Positions 26,532-35,706 of a stretch of 64,000 bases of DNA are shown one piece after another (position 1 is the first letter of the stretch; every line of letters begins with the position of its first letter). The notes beneath the pieces were generated by a model. That model was not told the origin of the DNA. It ran no database searches and saw only the letters and a list, made by a program, of their open reading frames with translations. Origin of the DNA: Gemmiger formicilis (lineage in GTDB: Bacteria > Bacillota > Clostridia > Oscillospirales > Ruminococcaceae). The stretch spans positions 62,001-126,000 of the forward strand of contig NZ_JACJJP010000004.1 of assembly GCF_016900095.1 (NCBI RefSeq). Reading direction: 5' to 3'. Position numbers and translations under genes: made by a program.

Positions 26532-27554
26532 TTAGCCCTTGAACTGCTGCAAGAAGCGCAGGTCGTTTTCAAACATCAGGCCGATGTTGTTGATGCCGTA
26601 CTTGAGCATGGCAATCCGCTCGATGCCGATGCCGAAGGCAAAGCCGGAGTACACTTCGGGGTCGATGCCGCAGTTGCGCAGCACGTTCTGGTGCACCACG
26701 CCGGCGCCCAGCACTTCGATCCAGCCGGTGTGCTTGCACAGGCTGCAGCCCTTGCCGCCGCACTCAAAGCAGGAAACGTCCACTTCCACGCTGGGTTCGG
26801 TGAAGGGGAAGTAAGAAGGACGCAGGCGGGTCTTGACTTCCGGTCCGAAGAGGGCCTGGACGAACTTGTCCAGCATGCCCTGCAGGTCACACAGGGTGAT
26901 GCCCTTGTCCACCACCAGGCCTTCCATCTGGTGGAACATGGGAGAATGGGTGGCGTCGGAGTCGGAACGGAAGACGCGGCCGGGCACCAGCACCTTGATG
27001 GGCGGGCGTTCGGCGTCCATGACGCGGATCTGGCCGCCGCTGGTCTGGGTGCGCAGCACGATGTCCTCGGCCACATAGAAGGTGTCCTGCATATCCCGGG
27101 CGGGATGGTTCTTGGGCACGTTCAGGCGGGTGAAGTTGTGCTCGTCGTCCTCGATTTCGGGGCCTTCGTAGATCTCAAAGCCCATGCCGGAGAAGACGTC
27201 GATGATCTCGTTCTTGACCAGGGTGATGGGATGCAGCCCGCCGGTCAGGTTGGCCTTGCCGGGCAGGGTGATGTCCACCGTCTCGGCCTTGTTGCGAGCT
27301 TCCAGCTCGGCGGCCTCGATCTGGGCGGACAGGGCTTCGTACACGCCCTCGGCCCAGACCTTGCATTCGTTGATGAGCTTGCCGGCGGCGGGGCGGTCTT
27401 CCTTGGCCACGTCCCGCAGGCTCTTGGTCAGGCCGGTGACGGCGCCGTTCTTGCTGAGGTATTTCTGCCAGAAGGCGGAAAGTTCCTCCTTGTTGTGCAC
27501 GGCGTCACGGTCGGCTTCCAGCTGCGCGCGCAGTGCGTTGATCTTTTCCTGCAT
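26532..27554 (-). CDS. pheS: Phenylalanine-tRNA ligase alpha subunit
   Basis: A 340-residue PheS, the catalytic subunit. It has an N-terminal coiled coil (residues 1-90), class II motif 2 (FRSDSDATHSPMFHQMEGL) and motif 3 (GFAFGIGIERIAMLKYGI) close to the C-terminus. A CFECGGKGCSLCKHTGW segment gives a four-cysteine zinc-like knot, present in many Firmicute PheS proteins. The start ATG at 27554 follows GGAGAGG; the longer frame would run into the T-box terminator. First gene of pheST. Confidence 0.97.
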   Translation of the reverse strand: MQEKINALRAQLEADRDAVHNKEELSAFWQKYLSKNGAVTGLTKSLRDVAKEDRPAAGKLINECKVWAEGVYEALSAQIEAAELEARNKAETVDITLPGKANLTGGLHPITLVKNEIIDVFSGMGFEIYEGPEIEDDEHNFTRLNVPKNHPARDMQDTFYVAEDIVLRTQTSGGQIRVMDAERPPIKVLVPGRVFRSDSDATHSPMFHQMEGLVVDKGITLCDLQGMLDKFVQALFGPEVKTRLRPSYFPFTEPSVEVDVSCFECGGKGCSLCKHTGWIEVLGAGVVHQNVLRNCGIDPEVYSGFAFGIGIERIAMLKYGINNIGLMFENDLRFLQQFKG

Positions 27555-27593
27555 TTCGCACCTCTCCTTTTGTTGCGGTTGCGGGACGAAGCC

Positions 27594-27892
27594 AAATAAA
27601 AAAGCTCCGTCCCTGATGTTGTTCAGGGACGAAGCTGTAAAAACTCCGCGGTACCACCCGTGTTCCGCCGGCAGATGCGGCGGCACTCTGCGGACACTGG
27701 CGTGTCCTTCCGCCGTAACGGGGCGGGACCGTTCCGCACTACTGAGCCCTTGGCAGGGCCGTTCCCGCGGACCACTCGGGAGGGAACTTCCGCGCGGGAC
27801 CCATGGGGCGGCTTTCAGCCGGTGACCGCCCTCTCTTTGCCTGGGTTTGCAGCGCGCGTACTTTCTCCGTCAGCGTGTTTTGCAAAATAACG
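27594..27892 (-). promoter_or_regulatory. T-box leader for pheST (Phe)
   Basis: The minus strand carries the T-box core GGGTGGTACCGCGG (about 27644-27657), a terminator hairpin AGCTTCGTCCCTGAA/TCAGGGACGGAGCT (27602-27636) with a T-run, and a long stem I. In stem I the candidate specifier is TTC (27786-27784) in the setting GAAG-TTC-C, matching Phe. Uncharged tRNA-Phe would favour the antiterminator and allow pheST expression. Confidence 0.93.
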
Positions 27893-27898
27893 CTACTA

Positions 27899-27927
27899 AT
27901 TATAGGCGCGGGGGCGGGGTTTGTCAA
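27899..27927 (-). promoter_or_regulatory. pheST promoter
   Basis: On the minus strand: TTGACA (27927-27922), 17-base spacer, TATAAT (27904-27899), a perfect sigma-A match just upstream of the T-box. Confidence 0.88.
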
Positions 27928-27937
27928 GGGCGGACCT

Positions 27938-28330
27938 TCAGGCCCGGGGCTTGCGCAGACGGCGTGCCAGGCAAACCAGCCCCCATACCAGCCAGCCGCA
28001 CAGGCAGCCCAGCAAGGGAGCCACACACCAGAACCCGGCCAGAATCCAGCCCATAAGCGCCCCGCCGGTGCACAGCGCAAAGAGCACGGCAGGCACCAGA
28101 AACAGGGCCAGAGGCAGGACCCGGTGCCAGGCAGGACCGGGCATATGGCACATGAGCAGCTGCAAAAAGAACAGGGGCACAAAATGGAAGAAGAGCAGCA
28201 GCCTCTGGTGCCAGGGACGGATATTCAGGGGCAGTTCCACAAAGGCGGAAGCAAAGATGGCCACATACACCCCCAGGCTGACCACAAAGCAGGCCAGCAG
28301 GAAGAGGTCGGTCTTTTCTTGTCTTGTCAT
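27938..28330 (-). CDS. Small four-pass membrane protein downstream of valS
   Basis: A 130-residue hydrophobic protein with about four membrane segments and a basic C-terminus (RRLRKPRA). It has no motif I recognise. It lies 43 bases after valS and shares its direction, so it is probably on the same T-box controlled transcript; this does not by itself imply a role in translation. The ATG at 28330 follows AGGAAAG. The frame upstream of this start is a shadow of the valS end. Confidence 0.65.
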   Translation of the reverse strand: MTRQEKTDLFLLACFVVSLGVYVAIFASAFVELPLNIRPWHQRLLLFFHFVPLFFLQLLMCHMPGPAWHRVLPLALFLVPAVLFALCTGGALMGWILAGFWCVAPLLGCLCGWLVWGLVCLARRLRKPRA

Positions 28331-28373
28331 GGGTTTTCTTTCCTGTAAGGGAACGTTACCAGCGTCCGGCCTG

Positions 28374-31088
28374 TCAGGACAGGGCGGCGATGGACTGCTG
28401 GATGCCGGCCTGCTTGTCCTGGGCGGCGGCCAGCTTGCGGCGGGTCTCCTCCACCAGGGCGGCAGGGGCCTTTTCCACAAAGCGGGGGTTGTCCAGCTGC
28501 TTCTGGAACATGGCAATTTCCTTTTCGTTCTTGGCCAGTTCCTTCTGCAGGCGGGCCAGCTCCTTCTCCCGGTCGATGAGTTCCATCATGGGGATGAAGC
28601 CGCGGGCGGCCGGGGTGACCACCGTGACCATGCCTTCGGTGCTGCCCTCATACTTGGGGGTGAGGGTCACGTCGGTGGCAAAGGCGAAGCGGGCCAGGTA
28701 GACGCTGCCCTTCTCGAAGGCGGCGGGGACGGAAGTCTCGATGATCATGCTGGTCTTCTTGGACGGCGGCACGTTCATGTCGCTGCGGGTGGCGCGGACC
28801 GCCTTGATATAGGCCATCATGGTTTCAAAGTCGGCGCTCTCCTCCGGCCAGGTGGGCAGGGTCCTGGCGTCCGGCCAGGACTGGGTCATGATGGTCTCGG
28901 CGCTGCCGGGCAGAGCCTGGTAGATTTCCTCGGTGATGAAGGGCATGAAGGGATGCAGCAGCCGCAGGGCGTTGTCCAGCACATACACCAGGACCTTGCG
29001 GGCGGTGTCGGCCTGGGTCTCGTCGCCGGAATTCAGGCGGGACTTGCAGATCTCGATATACCAGTCGCAGTAGATCTCCCAGATGAACTTTTCCACCTTG
29101 TCGGCGGCCAGGCCCAGCTCATACTTGTCCAGGTTGGCGGTGACCTCGGCGGCCACGTTGGCCAGCTCGGACAGCACCCACTTGTCGCTCATGTCCAGCA
29201 GGGATTCATCGGGCATGCCGGGGGCGAAGTTCTCGGGCAGGTTCATCTGCACAAAGCGGGAAGCGTTCCACAGCTTGTTGGCAAAGTTGCGGCTGGCGGT
29301 GACCTTTTCTTCGCTGTAGCGCATATCGTTGCCGGCGGTGGAGCCCACCACCAGGGTCATGCGCAGGGCGTCTGCGCCGTACTGGTCGATGACTTCCAGC
29401 GGGTCGATGCCGTTGCCCAGGCTCTTGGACATCTTGCGGCCCTGGCTGTCCCGCACCAGACCGTGAATGAGCACGGTGTCAAAGGGCGCCTTGCCGGTGT
29501 AGGCCAGGCCGGAGAAGATCATGCGGGAAACCCAGAAGCCGATGATGTCGTACCCGGTGACCAGGGCGTTGGTGGGATAGAAGAAGTCCAGGTCTTCGGT
29601 CTTGTCCGGCCAGCCCAGGGTAGAGAAGGGCCACAGGGCGGAAGAGAACCAGGTGTCCAGGGTGTCGGGGTCCTGATCCAGATGGGTGCTGCCGCACTTG
29701 GGGCAGACGGTGGGGGCTTCCTTGGCCACGATGGTCTCGCCGCAGTCGGCGCAGTACCAGGCCGGAATGCGGTGACCCCACCACAGCTGGCGGCTGATGC
29801 ACCAGTCGCGGCTGCCCTTCATCCAGTTGATATAGTTCTTGGTGAAGCGCTCGGGCACAAATTTGATATCGCCCTTTTCCACGGCCTCGATGGCGGGGCC
29901 GGCCAGGGGATCCATCTTGACGAACCACTGCTTGGAGATCATGGGTTCGATGACGGTGTGGCAGCGGTAGCAGGTGCCCACCTCGTGGGTCAGGGGCTCG
30001 GTCTCCTTCAGGTAGCCGCCCTCAGCCAGGTCGGCCAGAATGGCCTTGCGGGCCTCCATGGCGGTCATGCCGGCATACTTGCCGCAGTCCAGCACTTCGG
30101 GTTCGTCGGCGCTGGCCCGGCCGCTGGCGCGCAGGGCGTCGGCCTCGGCCTTGTCGGCGGCACCGGTCATGCGGCCGTCGTAGGTCAGCACCCGGACCAT
30201 GGGCAGGTTGTGGCGCTTGCCCACCTCAAAGTCGTTGGGGTCGTGAGCGGGGGTGATTTTCACCACGCCGGTCCCCTTTTCCATGTCGGCGTGCTCGTCG
30301 CAGACAATGGGGATTTCCTTGTTCAGCAACGGCAGGATGACATGGCAGCCGTGCAGGTGCTTGTAGCGGGGGTCGTCAGTGTTGATGGCCACGGCGGTAT
30401 CGCCCAGCATGGTTTCGGGACGGGTGGTGGCCAGTTCCAGCATCTCGCCGGTCTCCTTGACCTTGTACAGCAGATGCCAGAAGCTGCCTTCCTTCTCCTC
30501 ATACTCCACCTCGGCGTCGGAAATGGAGGTGTTGCAGTGGGGGCACCAGTTGACCATGCGGCTGCCGCGGTAGATCAGACCCTGGTTGTACAGGTTGACG
30601 AACACGTCCAGAACAGCCTTGGAGCAGCCCTCGTCCATGGTAAAGCGTTCCCGCTGCCAGTCGCAGGAGCAGCCCAGCTTCTTCAGCTGGCTGACAATGC
30701 GGTTGCCGTACTTGTTCTTCCAGGCCCAAGCCCGTTCCAGGAAGCCATCCCGACCCAGCATCTCCTTGGTCAGGCCCTCTTCCTTCATCTGGGCCACCAC
30801 CTTGGCTTCGGTGGCAATGGAGGCGTGGTCGGTGCCGGGCACCCACAAAGCGGCGTAGCCCTGCATGCGCTTGTAGCGGATGAGGATATCCTGCCAGGTT
30901 TCGTCCATGGCATGGCCCATATGCAGCTGCCCGGTGACGTTGGGCGGCGGCATCACGATGGTGAAGGGCCGCTTGCTGCGGTCGATCTGGGTGTGGAAAT
31001 ACCCCTTGTCGCACCAGTTCTGATAGACACGATCCTCGGTGCCTTTGGGGTCATACTGTTTGGCCAGAGTTTTCTCGGTTTCTGCCAT
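28374..31088 (-). CDS. valS: Valine-tRNA ligase
   Basis: A 904-residue class I synthetase that charges tRNA-Val and edits threonine. The ATP-binding HIGH-like motif is PPPNVTGQLHMGHA (about residues 44-57) and KMSKS is in GRKMSKSLGNGIDP. A zinc-like CPKCGSTH/ YCADCGE pair lies in the connective region, and the C-terminal coiled-coil tRNA-binding arm covers about residues 840-904. The ATG at 31088 has GGAGG upstream. A Val T-box precedes it. Confidence 0.97.
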   Translation of the reverse strand: MAETEKTLAKQYDPKGTEDRVYQNWCDKGYFHTQIDRSKRPFTIVMPPPNVTGQLHMGHAMDETWQDILIRYKRMQGYAALWVPGTDHASIATEAKVVAQMKEEGLTKEMLGRDGFLERAWAWKNKYGNRIVSQLKKLGCSCDWQRERFTMDEGCSKAVLDVFVNLYNQGLIYRGSRMVNWCPHCNTSISDAEVEYEEKEGSFWHLLYKVKETGEMLELATTRPETMLGDTAVAINTDDPRYKHLHGCHVILPLLNKEIPIVCDEHADMEKGTGVVKITPAHDPNDFEVGKRHNLPMVRVLTYDGRMTGAADKAEADALRASGRASADEPEVLDCGKYAGMTAMEARKAILADLAEGGYLKETEPLTHEVGTCYRCHTVIEPMISKQWFVKMDPLAGPAIEAVEKGDIKFVPERFTKNYINWMKGSRDWCISRQLWWGHRIPAWYCADCGETIVAKEAPTVCPKCGSTHLDQDPDTLDTWFSSALWPFSTLGWPDKTEDLDFFYPTNALVTGYDIIGFWVSRMIFSGLAYTGKAPFDTVLIHGLVRDSQGRKMSKSLGNGIDPLEVIDQYGADALRMTLVVGSTAGNDMRYSEEKVTASRNFANKLWNASRFVQMNLPENFAPGMPDESLLDMSDKWVLSELANVAAEVTANLDKYELGLAADKVEKFIWEIYCDWYIEICKSRLNSGDETQADTARKVLVYVLDNALRLLHPFMPFITEEIYQALPGSAETIMTQSWPDARTLPTWPEESADFETMMAYIKAVRATRSDMNVPPSKKTSMIIETSVPAAFEKGSVYLARFAFATDVTLTPKYEGSTEGMVTVVTPAARGFIPMMELIDREKELARLQKELAKNEKEIAMFQKQLDNPRFVEKAPAALVEETRRKLAAAQDKQAGIQQSIAALS

Positions 31089-31117
31089 ACGTGTGTCCTC
31101 CTTACGTTGTGTGCGGG

Positions 31118-31391
31118 ACGAAAAAAAGACCGTCCCGTGAGAGAATCTCATGGGACGGCCATGTAAATTGTACAATAACCGCGGTACCACCCAAATTGCC
31201 TTTGAACCCAAAGGCCCCTTGACCGCCCGGTAACGGGGGCGAAACGGAAGGCACTACTGCGCCCCGGCGGGCGGTTCGCACCTTCTGCTTGGGGGCGACA
31301 ACCGCCGGGCTCCTTTGCCGGGTTTCCACCCTCCCCGGCTTTCTATAAAAGGAAACTGCCCGCACGGAACTCCCCCGCACTGCATTTGATA
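31118..31391 (-). promoter_or_regulatory. T-box leader for valS (Val)
   Basis: On the minus strand the T-box core GGGTGGTACCGCGG lies at about 31181-31194, and a terminator GGCCGTCCCATGAGA/TCTCACGGGACGGTC (about 31127-31162) ends in seven Ts. The candidate specifier is GTG (31281-31279) in the setting GAAG-GTG-C, the same frame as in the pheS leader, matching Val. Confidence 0.93.
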
Positions 31392-31397
31392 CCATTC

Positions 31398-31426
31398 AGT
31401 TTAGTGCAAGGGCGGCCGGTTGTCAA
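31398..31426 (-). promoter_or_regulatory. valS promoter
   Basis: On the minus strand: TTGACA (31426-31421), 17-base spacer, TAAACT (31403-31398), just upstream of the T-box. Confidence 0.8.
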
Positions 31427-31453
31427 GGTCTTTTTGCGGCGTTTGACCGTGTT

Positions 31454-33358
31454 TTACTCCTGGGCCCAGGCGGTGTCCATGGCACAGCCGTAGGCGTCCA
31501 GCCGGTGCCCGGCCGTGACCTGTACCCGGGAAGAGAAGTTCATAAAGAAGGTACAGGTGCGCTTGCCGTCGGTGCGGCGGCGCAGCATCAGGTCCTGGGT
31601 ATAGGGGATATCGGCCAGGCGGGGCACACCGGCTTCCCGCAGGATATCGGCGTACAGCTGGCGCAGGAATTTGGCGTCGCTGTGGCAGCCCAAATACCAG
31701 GCGCAGCCGAAGCCCAGCGGCCGCTTGGTCAGGGCGGGCTGGCCCCGGTAGAAGTCCTTTTCGTAGGAGGCCAGCATCCGGGCCCCGGTGCGGCGCAGGA
31801 TATCGCAGCAGAAAACCGCCGGGTAGGTCCGGTCATCGTAGGTGAAGCTGTTGGTCTCCCCGTGCAGCAGCGGGTCGCAGTCCTCCGACCCCACCCCGAA
31901 CACGTTGTTCAGTCCGATGGGCGGCCAGCCGGGCACGGCGGTGCCGTTTTCATCGGTGAGGCCGGACCCGAAGGTGAGCAGGAAGTGCCCGCCGCGCTGG
32001 ATGTACTCCTCCATGCGTTTGGGCATATCGGGGCGGAACACCGCCAGCAGCGGGGCGGTGACCACCTTGTAGCCGGACCAGTCCGCTGCCGGGTCCAGCA
32101 CGTCCACATCCACGTAGTTTTCCAGCAGGGCGGCGTAGTGGTCCAGAATCACATTCTGGGGATCCCCGCAGCGGTGGGCGGCGGCCAGGGCGGCCAGGCC
32201 CGCCGGGGTGCGCCCGTCATACAGAAAAGCCACCGGCGCCTTGGCGGTCATACCGCCCACGAAATTCAGCTTTTGCAGCACCTGCCCGGCTTCGGCGGTT
32301 TCCCGGAAAAGGCGGGTTTCGGCGCTGCCGTTGCGGCTGAGGATGGCGCTGTTGTCCAGCCCCGCAGGCAGCTGCCGCCAGACAGCGTGTTCCACCCCGT
32401 CTGCCCCGCAGGCCACCGCCAGCAGCATACCCAGCAGCTGCTGACCGGGACGCAGGCATTTGATGCCGGGCAGCTGCCGGGCCACAAACGGCCGCCGGGC
32501 ACAGCGGGCGCGGTCATAGGCGAAGGCGGTGCGCACCGCCCGGTTCCACTCGCTGGACGGGTCGGTGCCGGTGCGCCAGTCCGGACGGACCACGGCCAGG
32601 GTCAGGTCGGCCCCTTCCCCGCCCTGCTCGGGCAGCATGTCGGTGAAGATGCGGGCGTCGGGGCTGCCCTTGCGGATGGCCTGGGCTTCCATGTGCAGCA
32701 GTTCCGCCCTCTGCCGGGCGCAGAATCCATCCCAGTCCATGGCGGCGCACAGGTCCGTATGATCCGGTGCGGGGGCGCTCACCTCTTCCCAGTCGGAATA
32801 GGCGGTGCCGCCGGCCTCGTTGAAGGCGCCCAGCGTCTCGTACTTTTTGCGCAGCCAGGCACGGTAAGCCTTCTGACAGGAGGAACAGTAGCAGGGCCGG
32901 TCCATGCCGGTGACCAGCCAGCCCAGTACCGCCGGGTGATTGCCGTACCGCCGAGCCAACTGTTCGTCCATCTCCCGCACCTTCTTGCGGCGGGCGGTGT
33001 GGCTGGGGCACAGTCCGCCCGCCATCCGGGGCGCCGGGCGGGAGCCGTCCGCCTCGGTGTGCAGCGCGCCGGGATAATGCCGGCCCAGCCAGGGCGGGCA
33101 TACCTGCCCCTGGGCGGAGAGGATCACCCGGATTTTGGCCTTTTCCAGTGCGGCCAGGGCTTCGTCCAGCCAATCAAAGGCGTACTCCCCTTCCCTGGGT
33201 TCCAGCCAGGGCCAGGCCCCGGATGCCAGGGTGACCGTGTTCAGCCCGGCCTTGTGCATCAGTTCCAGATCACGGCGCAAAATTTCCGGCTGCCCGGCCC
33301 AGCGCTGGGGTGAGTAAACCGCGCTGTGCAGCAGCCCTTTCCAGTATCCATCCGGCAT
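31454..33358 (-). CDS. GH42-like protein lacking catalytic glutamates
   Basis: A 634-residue protein with the full GH42 beta-galactosidase layout: TIM barrel (about residues 1-375), trimerisation domain (about 380-580) and a small C-terminal beta domain. Flanking motifs are kept (NHPAVLGWLV, CYCSSCQKAYRAWL, NEAGGTAYSDW). The acid/base Asn-Glu motif is replaced by TGMD (residues 150-153), and the Glu expected after the WRQ motif (327-329) reads Asp335. It may be a non-catalytic sugar-binding protein or use other residues. The ATG at 33358 follows GGAGGTG. It is a lone gene without transporter or regulator next to it. Confidence 0.8.
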   Translation of the reverse strand: MPDGYWKGLLHSAVYSPQRWAGQPEILRRDLELMHKAGLNTVTLASGAWPWLEPREGEYAFDWLDEALAALEKAKIRVILSAQGQVCPPWLGRHYPGALHTEADGSRPAPRMAGGLCPSHTARRKKVREMDEQLARRYGNHPAVLGWLVTGMDRPCYCSSCQKAYRAWLRKKYETLGAFNEAGGTAYSDWEEVSAPAPDHTDLCAAMDWDGFCARQRAELLHMEAQAIRKGSPDARIFTDMLPEQGGEGADLTLAVVRPDWRTGTDPSSEWNRAVRTAFAYDRARCARRPFVARQLPGIKCLRPGQQLLGMLLAVACGADGVEHAVWRQLPAGLDNSAILSRNGSAETRLFRETAEAGQVLQKLNFVGGMTAKAPVAFLYDGRTPAGLAALAAAHRCGDPQNVILDHYAALLENYVDVDVLDPAADWSGYKVVTAPLLAVFRPDMPKRMEEYIQRGGHFLLTFGSGLTDENGTAVPGWPPIGLNNVFGVGSEDCDPLLHGETNSFTYDDRTYPAVFCCDILRRTGARMLASYEKDFYRGQPALTKRPLGFGCAWYLGCHSDAKFLRQLYADILREAGVPRLADIPYTQDLMLRRRTDGKRTCTFFMNFSSRVQVTAGHRLDAYGCAMDTAWAQE

Positions 33359-33449
33359 GGGTGTACACCTCCTGTCACAAAACAAGCGCCGCCCCGGCCG
33401 GGGCGGCGCTCCTTCCTGTTTGCATTGTAGCGTGGATGGTCGAACTTTG

Positions 33450-34145
33450 TCAACGGTTTGTGACCGCGGCGTTGTCCCGGTACAGCAGAACCGTTCCGGC
33501 TATGGCTGCCGCCAGCCCCACCAGAGGCAAAAATACCGGCAGTATTTCCACCAGAAGCTCCAGGGCATCTTTGGATGTGATTTCCAGCAGCTGGGGCACC
33601 TGGCACAGCACCATAAAGGACAGCCAGAGCACCAGACCGCCTTTTGCGCCGAAGCGGCGCAGCACTCCCACTGCCAGCGCCGACAAGGCTGCCGGCATCA
33701 ACGCCAGGCAGAGCCAGCCCCAGGCAGGAATCTGACGAAGGAAGCTTTCCCCCTGACCGCCGGTCAGTACAAAATACCAGAAGGCCTCCAGAGCGGCAGA
33801 GAGCGCGGTTGTCACCACGCCGTATCCCAGCACAGCCACCCAGCCCACCTGCAGGGCACGGCGGCGGGCAATGCCGAAGTTGATCAGCACCACAAAATCC
33901 ATGTTGAACTGCTGCATGCCTTCTATAAATAGAAGGATAGCACCGGCACACACGGTAAAGATACCCGGCAGTCCCAGGAAGAGCGCCGGCGGCTCGCTTC
34001 GGGCATCCCCATCCACCACGGCCAGAATTCCGACCGTAAGGGCCCAGACGGCCACCTGAACGCCTGTCAGGGTCGCCATCATCCTGGTGTCCAGTTGGAG
34101 AACACTGCCCAACGTGCGGGCAAAAGTTTGTCCTTTGTTTTTCAC
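33450..34145 (-). CDS. ABC transporter permease, second subunit (YtrA-like operon)
   Basis: A 231-residue protein with about six membrane spans and no solute-binding motif. It is the last gene of the GntR-ATPase-permease-permease unit. The GTG start at 34145 overlaps the TGA of the previous permease (GTGA), which together with the hydrophobicity pattern decides the start. In the related ytr/bcr systems such permeases pair with the ATPase to export or counter cell-wall active compounds; the substrate here is unknown. Confidence 0.75.
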   Translation of the reverse strand: MKNKGQTFARTLGSVLQLDTRMMATLTGVQVAVWALTVGILAVVDGDARSEPPALFLGLPGIFTVCAGAILLFIEGMQQFNMDFVVLINFGIARRRALQVGWVAVLGYGVVTTALSAALEAFWYFVLTGGQGESFLRQIPAWGWLCLALMPAALSALAVGVLRRFGAKGGLVLWLSFMVLCQVPQLLEITSKDALELLVEILPVFLPLVGLAAAIAGTVLLYRDNAAVTNR

Positions 34146-34792
34146 AGCCGGATCACCGCCTTTCGATAGAAACGCCAGGTCAGGATGCCCAGAATCACGG
34201 CAGCTGCCGCACAGACCAGAGAAAACACCGCCCAACCGGGACGCAGCACATGGATGGGGAAAAGGGCCAGCGGAACCCCGATTGCCTTGACAAAACCGAT
34301 GGTGATGGAAGAAGACAAGACAATTATGATGAGGACCATCAGAATGGAGGCGGTTCGCTGTTTGGCCTCCCGGGGCAGATACTGTGCCAGCAGAGCCATC
34401 TCGGTGACAGTGAGGGATGCAGCCAGAAGCACCGGGATTCCCCCCGCGCTCAGCACCATGTCATACTCCGGATTCCAGGAAGCGATCAGAGAAGTCCCTT
34501 CAACCGCCAAGGCCAGCGTACACAGTTCCATGACCACCGCCAGGATCTGCACACAGAGAAATGTATTCCACCGGCGCACCCCGAAATAGGTGGGAAGCGC
34601 CATGGTGGAATGGCAGCCGACCAGTGTCAGCGGAGCGAGCCACAACCCCATCGTGGGCATCATATATGTGTAGCTTTCAAACAGAGACAGCGGGGTGTAC
34701 CGGGCCCCCAGCACCACCAGCACCACAAAGGCTATCACCACCCCGATATATTGCAGAAAGGTCAGGCCGAAATATCGCACCAGATTGCGCAT
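34142..34792 (-). CDS. ABC transporter permease, first subunit (YtrA-like operon)
   Basis: A 216-residue protein with about six membrane spans (first at residues 15-35, last near 190-210). The ATG at 34792 lies two bases after the ATPase stop and nine after a GGAGGGG site. It resembles small ABC-2 type permeases of GntR-controlled operons in Firmicutes. It probably forms a heterodimer with the following permease. Confidence 0.75.
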   Translation of the reverse strand: MRNLVRYFGLTFLQYIGVVIAFVVLVVLGARYTPLSLFESYTYMMPTMGLWLAPLTLVGCHSTMALPTYFGVRRWNTFLCVQILAVVMELCTLALAVEGTSLIASWNPEYDMVLSAGGIPVLLAASLTVTEMALLAQYLPREAKQRTASILMVLIIIVLSSSITIGFVKAIGVPLALFPIHVLRPGWAVFSLVCAAAAVILGILTWRFYRKAVIRL

Positions 34793-34794
34793 GG

Positions 34795-35706
34795 TCACCC
34801 CTCCTCGTCGCCGTGGCCGCACAAGGCCACAAACACATTCTGCAGGTTCATGCCCTCCACGGTCAGGCCGTCCCGGGCCTCCAACGCATCAAAGAGGGTC
34901 TCGTTTCCCCGCACAGCCACCATCTTGTGGCCACCCAGCACCTGGGTCTGCAGGGGTGCGATCCCCTGTTCGGCCAGAGCCGCGTCCAGTTCTGCGGCAG
35001 GGCCGCTGATGTAGCGGAATTCGCTGATCAGATCATCGGTGTCCGTGTCTGCCACCACCTTGCCCTCGTCCAGGATGACCACCTTTTCAAACACCGAGGC
35101 GGCTTCCTCAATGATGTGGGTGGAGATGACAAAGGTGCGGCCGGTGCGCTGGTATTCCTCCAGCAGAATGCGGTAAAACCGTTCCCGCACCACCACGTCC
35201 AGCCCGGCGGTGGGTTCGTCCAGCAGGGTGACCGGCGCCTTGGAAGCCAGCGCCGCCGTGATGGACACCATGCTCATCTGCCCGCGGGACAGGCGGTTGA
35301 TCATCTTGTTGGGCAGTTCGAACTTTTTGATCAGCTCGTCGGCGTAGCCCTGGTCCCAGTAGGGGCAGAACAGCCGCCCGGCCCGCAGGAAGTTCTTGAC
35401 CGAAAGGCCGGCCAGTTCACTGGATGCGGACAGCTCCCGGGCAAAATGCAGGTTACCCAGCACGGTGCTGTTTTCCCACACCGGCTGGCCGCCGTACAGG
35501 GCCTGGCCACCGGTGGCAAAGTTCTGCCCGGACAGAATGCCCAGCAGAGTGGTTTTTCCGGCGCCGTTGCGGCCGATGAGCCCGTAAATGCGCCCGGGTT
35601 CAAAGGTCAGGTCCAGGTCCTGCAAGACCTGCTGCTTGCCATAGTGTTTGCAGAGTTTCGCCGCCTGCAAAGGCTGCGGGGCGGGTGCTTTTTGGATGGT
35701 AGTCAT
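34795..35706 (-). CDS. ABC transporter ATP-binding protein (YtrB-like)
   Basis: A 303-residue ABC ATPase: Walker A GRNGAGKTT, Q-loop with YGGQPVW, a signature reading NRLSRGQMSM (LSRGQ in place of LSGGQ), Walker B VTLLDEPTAGLD and the switch His in ISTHIIEEA. A C-terminal extension of about 90 residues follows. It overlaps the GntR gene by ATGA. This order is the ytr-type operon, induced by cell-wall antibiotics in some Firmicutes; the inducer here is not known. Confidence 0.88.
   Translation of the reverse strand: MTTIQKAPAPQPLQAAKLCKHYGKQQVLQDLDLTFEPGRIYGLIGRNGAGKTTLLGILSGQNFATGGQALYGGQPVWENSTVLGNLHFARELSASSELAGLSVKNFLRAGRLFCPYWDQGYADELIKKFELPNKMINRLSRGQMSMVSITAALASKAPVTLLDEPTAGLDVVVRERFYRILLEEYQRTGRTFVISTHIIEEAASVFEKVVILDEGKVVADTDTDDLISEFRYISGPAAELDAALAEQGIAPLQTQVLGGHKMVAVRGNETLFDALEARDGLTVEGMNLQNVFVALCGHGDEEG

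Noticed and set aside
24078-27599. Open frame of 1173 codons antisense to pheT and pheS
   Set aside because: Same GC-driven shadow; the minus strand encodes clear PheT and PheS with full motifs.
27921-31166. Open frame of 1081 codons antisense to valS
   Set aside because: Shadow of valS, crossing its T-box; no recognisable domain.
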